9,733 nucleotides of DNA, from contig JAGLYT010000038.1 of the NCBI GenBank assembly GCA_023132075.1, positions 1 to 9,733 of the forward strand. The letters are read 5' to 3'. Below the pieces are notes generated by a model, which had not been told where the DNA came from, made no database searches, and saw only the letters and a list, made by a program, of their open reading frames with translations. Source of the DNA: JAGLHV01 sp023132075 [NCBI: bacterium] (GTDB lineage Bacteria > CBDUZB01 > JAGLHV01). The translations under genes were made by a program, and so were the position numbers. Shown here piece after piece: positions 7,081-9,733 of this stretch (position 1 is the stretch's first letter; the number at the start of each line of letters is the position of its first letter).

Positions 7081-8390
7081 ATCGAGTATTAGAAAAAATT
7101 TTTAAATTAAAAGCTCATGGAACGACAATAAAAACAGAAATATTGGCGGGCCTGGTTACTTTTATGACTATGGCTTATATTATTGTCGTTAATCCGGCTA
7201 TTCTACAAAGGGCCGGGATACCTATAGGGCCATCGATGGTAGCGACAGTAATTGCTGCTTTTTTTGGAACAATATTAATGGCTTGTTATGCTAATAGGCC
7301 TTTTGCTATTGCCCCTTATATGGGGGAAAATGCTTTTATTGCTTTTACAGTGGTAGGTGTATTGGGCTATTCCTGGCAAACTGCCCTGGGAGCGGTTTTT
7401 ATCGGGGGCGTAATTTTTACATTCCTCACTGTCTTTAAACTGCGGGGTTGGTTAGCTAATGCTATTCCGATGGGACTTAAATATAGTTTTGCCGCTGGGA
7501 TTGGGCTGTTTTTAACCTTTATCGGGTTAAATGAAACCGGTATTATTTGTTTAGGTGTTCCCGGGGCACCTGTTCATCTGGGTAAGGTTACCAGCACACC
7601 GGTGTTATTATCTATCTTTTGTTTCCTTTTAATTGCTTCTTTAATGATTAAAAAGATAAAAGGTTCCATAATCATTGGAATATTAGCAACGACTTTTTTG
7701 TCTTTTATTTTTGGAGTAGCAGAAGTTCCTTCCAGTTGGATTAGTTTTCCCCCCAGTATTGCCCCTATTTTTCTTAAAATAGATTTTTTAGGTGCTTTAA
7801 AATGGGGATTTGTTCCGATAATCCTTACCTTATTTATTATGGATTTTGTGGATACTATTGGAACATTAATTGGAGTTTCCGCCCGGGCGGGATTTTTAGA
7901 TAACAAGGGAAATCTTCCTGAAATAGAAAAACCGATGTTAGCTGATGCCTTAGCTACTGTTGTTGGTTCATTGGTAGGAACTACAACCACCGGGACTTAC
8001 ATTGAATCGGCTGCAGGAATTGAAGAAGGTGGCCGGACAGGATTGAGTTCTTTGATTGTAGCTCTCTTGTTTTTAAGTAGTCTTTTTTTTGTTCCTTTTC
8101 TTACTGCAATTCCTTCTCTGGCTTACGGTCCGGTTTTAATTATTGTTGGTCTTTTAATGTTAGAGTCAATAACTAAAATTGATTTTAAAGACTATACAGA
8201 ATCTATACCTGCTTTTGTTGTTATAATTTTAATGAGTTTTACTTATAATATTGGGGTAGGGATAACGGGAGGATTTGTTCTTTATCCTTTTTTTAAAATA
8301 GTTGCCGGCAGATATAAAGAAATTCATCCGGCAATGTGGGTGTTAACCGGGATGTCTCTTTTGTTTTTTATTTTTTATCCTTATGGATGA
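7077..8390 (+). CDS. AzgA/PbuG-type purine (guanine/hypoxanthine or adenine) permease, NCS2 family
   Basis: This 437-residue polytopic inner-membrane protein probably imports purine bases by proton symport. The N-terminus carries the family signature AGLVTFMTMAYIIVVNP (24-40). The substrate-site half-helices appear at APYMGENAFIAF (79-90) and at TTTTGTYIESAAGIEEGGRT (302-321). DFVDTIGTLIG (256-266) matches the conserved helix-8 motif with acidic residues. Long hydrophobic stretches account for about 12-14 membrane segments, as in the family. Where many relatives have APGMGLNAYF, this protein has APYMGENAFI, so it belongs to a divergent subgroup and exact base specificity is unclear. The ATG at 7077 has GAAGGGG at about 7059-7065 and overlaps the end of a possible leader ORF. 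No purine riboswitch core was found upstream. Confidence 0.9.
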   Translation: MNRVLEKIFKLKAHGTTIKTEILAGLVTFMTMAYIIVVNPAILQRAGIPIGPSMVATVIAAFFGTILMACYANRPFAIAPYMGENAFIAFTVVGVLGYSWQTALGAVFIGGVIFTFLTVFKLRGWLANAIPMGLKYSFAAGIGLFLTFIGLNETGIICLGVPGAPVHLGKVTSTPVLLSIFCFLLIASLMIKKIKGSIIIGILATTFLSFIFGVAEVPSSWISFPPSIAPIFLKIDFLGALKWGFVPIILTLFIMDFVDTIGTLIGVSARAGFLDNKGNLPEIEKPMLADALATVVGSLVGTTTTGTYIESAAGIEEGGRTGLSSLIVALLFLSSLFFVPFLTAIPSLAYGPVLIIVGLLMLESITKIDFKDYTESIPAFVVIILMSFTYNIGVGITGGFVLYPFFKIVAGRYKEIHPAMWVLTGMSLLFFIFYPYG

Positions 8391-8463
8391 AGAAAAGTAG
8401 ACAGATAATTAGATAAAAAATAGATTTTTTCGTACTAAAAGTGTAGGGAAGAGTAAATGTAGG

Positions 8464-8506
8464 GCAAGGCTTTCCTCCAAACAGACTGGCGGACAAGTAG
8501 CCTTGC
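8464..8506. repeat. hairpin repeat, inverted copy 3, inside an 8-base inverted repeat
   Basis: GCAAGGCT (8464-8471) and AGCCTTGC (8499-8506) are perfect inverted repeats. The 27 bases between them, read on the - strand, give TGTCCGCCAGTCTGTTTGG followed by AGG, which aligns with the hairpin units at 6920-6941 and 9596-9617. AACAGACTGGCG at 8480-8491 is the exact reverse complement of 6945-6956. Lying after the permease stop, it could stabilise a 3' end, but no T-run follows the stem. Confidence 0.65.
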
Positions 8507-8557
8507 GTTGTAAAAAGTAAGGCAGATTTTTAGAGATTATTCGACAATATACTTAAG

Positions 8558-8581
8558 AAATTGTTTCACGTGAAACAATTT
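8558..8581. other. parS: parS centromere-like site (ParB/Spo0J binding)
   Basis: A 24-base perfect palindrome is centred between 8569 and 8570. Its core at 8562-8577 is TGTTTCACGTGAAACA, which fits the chromosomal parS consensus TGTTNCACGTGAAACA and is fully symmetric. ParB (Spo0J) loads as a CTP-dependent clamp at such sites, spreads on flanking DNA and recruits ParA and SMC for origin segregation. It lies in a 256-base gene-free stretch between the permease and patatin genes. parS sites usually cluster near the replication origin, so this window is probably origin-proximal, although plasmids carry related sites. The parA/parB genes are not in the window. Confidence 0.9.
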
Positions 8582-8592
8582 AGCAGTATCTT

Positions 8593-8598
8593 TATAAT
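8593..8598 (+). promoter_or_regulatory. possible -10 element for the patatin gene
   Basis: TATAAT at 8593-8598 is a consensus sigma-70-type -10 hexamer, 49 bases before the patatin start. No good -35 is present 16-18 bases upstream; that position falls inside the parS palindrome. The AT-rich context makes a chance match plausible. Confidence 0.3.
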
Positions 8599-8646
8599 TA
8601 ATATTAGAGGGATATTTAATTTGCCGATTAAATATGGTGAAATAAT

Positions 8647-9564
8647 ATGCGTAAATTAAAGGTTGGTTTGGCTCTGGGTGGTGGTGGAGCAAGGGGATTT
8701 GCTCATTTGGGAGTTTTAAAAGTCTTTCAACAACATAAAATTCCCATTGACATTATTGCCGGAACAAGTATGGGGGCAATGATTGGAGGATTGTATGCTT
8801 TACATCCGGATATTGATTTTTTGGAAAATAAAATACAAAATAATCTAAAAAGCGATTTATTCGGGGAACTGAGTAGAAATCTTTTAAAACAAGATGAGCA
8901 GAGTCAAATCAGGCCATTCAATCGTTTTATTAGTTATATTAAACAGTTATACCTTTATTATAATTTATACAAAAAGAAAGATTCTCTCCTGGAAGAAAAA
9001 CAAATAGAAAAGATTTTAGAGGTGCTTTTTTCCAAAAAGAATATAGAAGACGCAAAAATTCCGTTTGTTTGTGTGGCGGCAGATCTTTGCAAAGGAGAAG
9101 AAATTATTTTTTCCCGGGGGCCAATAAGAGAAGCCGTGCAGGCAAGTATGACTATTCCCGGGGTTTTTCCCCCTTTACGCTGGAAAGAAAAATTGCTGGT
9201 GGATGGAGCGGTAGTAGAAACTGTCCCGGTGAATGCGGCTTTTAAATTGGGAGCGGATATAGTAATTGCGGTAGATGTGAGGAGTAAATTACGACATATA
9301 AGTAGTATAGATAATGGCCTTGCTATTATTTTTAGAGCAAATAAGATTAGCGGGATAAATTTTTCTGATTTGCAATTGAAGAAGGCGGATTTCGTGCTTA
9401 GTCCCGGAATAAAAAATATTTCCTGGATGAGTTTTAAAAAAGCTGATTTTTGTATTCAACAGGGAGAAAAAGAGGCAAATTTAAAGATAGAGGAAGTAAA
9501 ATCCTTAATAAATAGAATGCGAAAAAAGACATTTTTAAAAAGGCTTCTGGGAAGAGAAAGTTAA
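8647..9564 (+). CDS. patatin-like phospholipase, RssA-type
   Basis: This 305-residue protein is a serine acyl hydrolase of the bacterial patatin family, expected to cleave acyl esters of phospholipids or related lipids. The oxyanion-hole loop GGGGARG is at 11-17. The nucleophile elbow is GTSMG with S41 as the probable catalytic serine. The second dyad member is D186 in VDGAVVE. The order and spacing match the RssA/YchK-type proteins of about 300 residues, and no signal peptide is visible, so the protein is probably cytosolic or loosely membrane-associated. A region rich in tyrosine and lysine at about 98-120 (YIKQLYLYYNLYKKK) may lie against a membrane. The C-terminus is basic. ATG 8647 has GGTGA at 8636-8640, 6 bases upstream. 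The natural substrate cannot be inferred. Confidence 0.9.
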   Translation: MRKLKVGLALGGGGARGFAHLGVLKVFQQHKIPIDIIAGTSMGAMIGGLYALHPDIDFLENKIQNNLKSDLFGELSRNLLKQDEQSQIRPFNRFISYIKQLYLYYNLYKKKDSLLEEKQIEKILEVLFSKKNIEDAKIPFVCVAADLCKGEEIIFSRGPIREAVQASMTIPGVFPPLRWKEKLLVDGAVVETVPVNAAFKLGADIVIAVDVRSKLRHISSIDNGLAIIFRANKISGINFSDLQLKKADFVLSPGIKNISWMSFKKADFCIQQGEKEANLKIEEVKSLINRMRKKTFLKRLLGRES

Positions 9565-9587
9565 AAAATTTTGGAATTGGTGAGTTT

Positions 9588-9617
9588 GCCTGCCTGTCCT
9601 TCAGTCTGTAAGGAGGG
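9588..9617 (+). repeat. hairpin repeat, copy 2
   Basis: CCTTC (9598-9602) can pair with GGAGG (9612-9616) using one G-T wobble, or CCTT (9598-9601) with AAGG (9610-9613). The surrounding bases match 6913-6941 at most positions (TTGCCTGCCTGTCC against TTGCTTGCTTGTCC, then TAAGGAGGGT in both, with adjoining A). It lies just after the patatin stop, in the same orientation as copy 1. Confidence 0.7.
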
Positions 9618-9680
9618 TTTAGGGTTTAGATATTAGGATTTCGGATTTGTCTGTTTGTGTTTATGACAATGTGTGACTAT

Positions 9681-9733
9681 TATTTATGAGTCAGGAGTTA
9701 GACTAGGGGAAATAAAGGCAAAACATGTTTTTC
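9681..9733 (+). repeat. leader-region repeat, copy 2, cut by the window edge
   Basis: This is the counterpart of 6976-7030, with the exact 14-mer AAATAAAGGCAAAA at 9710-9723 and an ATG at 9725 followed by TTTT. By analogy with copy 1 an ORF may begin at 9725 and run out of the window. The stretch 9618-9680 between this block and the hairpin shows no feature. Confidence 0.6.

Noticed and set aside
7574-7990. Minus-strand frame of 138 codons
   Set aside because: It is antisense to the permease, whose family motifs are clear in this stretch; the reverse translation is low-complexity and has no recognisable motif.
8413-8430. A-run/T-run as terminator after the permease
   Set aside because: The possible stem is only A-T pairs with almost no loop and no GC core, so it would not form a stable intrinsic terminator.

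Overview
This is an AT-rich bacterial chromosomal segment with every convincing gene on the + strand. The species cannot be named from the sequence. A bacterial host is favoured over an archaeon by a textbook ParB-binding parS palindrome, Shine-Dalgarno sites before most genes, GTG and TTG starts, and a bacterial-type patatin gene. The V/A-type ATPase genes (instead of F-type) and the mixed gene content would fit an anaerobic or uncultured bacterial lineage, but that is inference only.

Region 1 (1-4215) is the 3' half of a V/A-type ATPase operon: the end of subunit F, then A (catalytic), B (regulatory) and D (central stalk). The F-A-B-D order matches the Thermus-type operon, so E, C, K and I genes are expected upstream of the window. 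Spacing is tight at F-A (26 bases) and B-D (4 bases), but A and B are separated by 163 bases containing a hairpin.

Region 2 (4216-5980) looks like an accessory insertion. It holds a MntA-HepT toxin-antitoxin pair in the usual order with an ATGA overlap, then a DUF5677-like protein of unknown function. The HepT reading frame is interrupted by an amber codon exactly where the conserved tyrosine of the R-X4-H-X-Y motif is expected, the residue that MntA modifies. The remaining 35 codons continue in frame as recognisable HepT sequence.

Region 3 (5981-8390) holds a xylose-isomerase-like TIM-barrel enzyme, then an AzgA/PbuG-type purine (NCS2) permease. The permease is preceded by a possible 19-residue leader ORF whose stop overlaps the permease start as ATGA.

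Region 4 (8391-9733) contains a hairpin repeat, a perfect parS 16-mer inside a 24-base palindrome, an RssA-like patatin phospholipase gene and, at the right edge, a second copy of the leader region found before the permease. Small hairpin repeats of one family occur at about 6911-6963 (two units), 8471-8498 (inverted) and 9588-9617. The parS site suggests the segment lies in the origin-proximal part of the chromosome.

No wholly new multi-gene system is evident. The points most worth a second look are the parS site, the amber codon at the HepT modification tyrosine, and the repeated hairpin/leader element.
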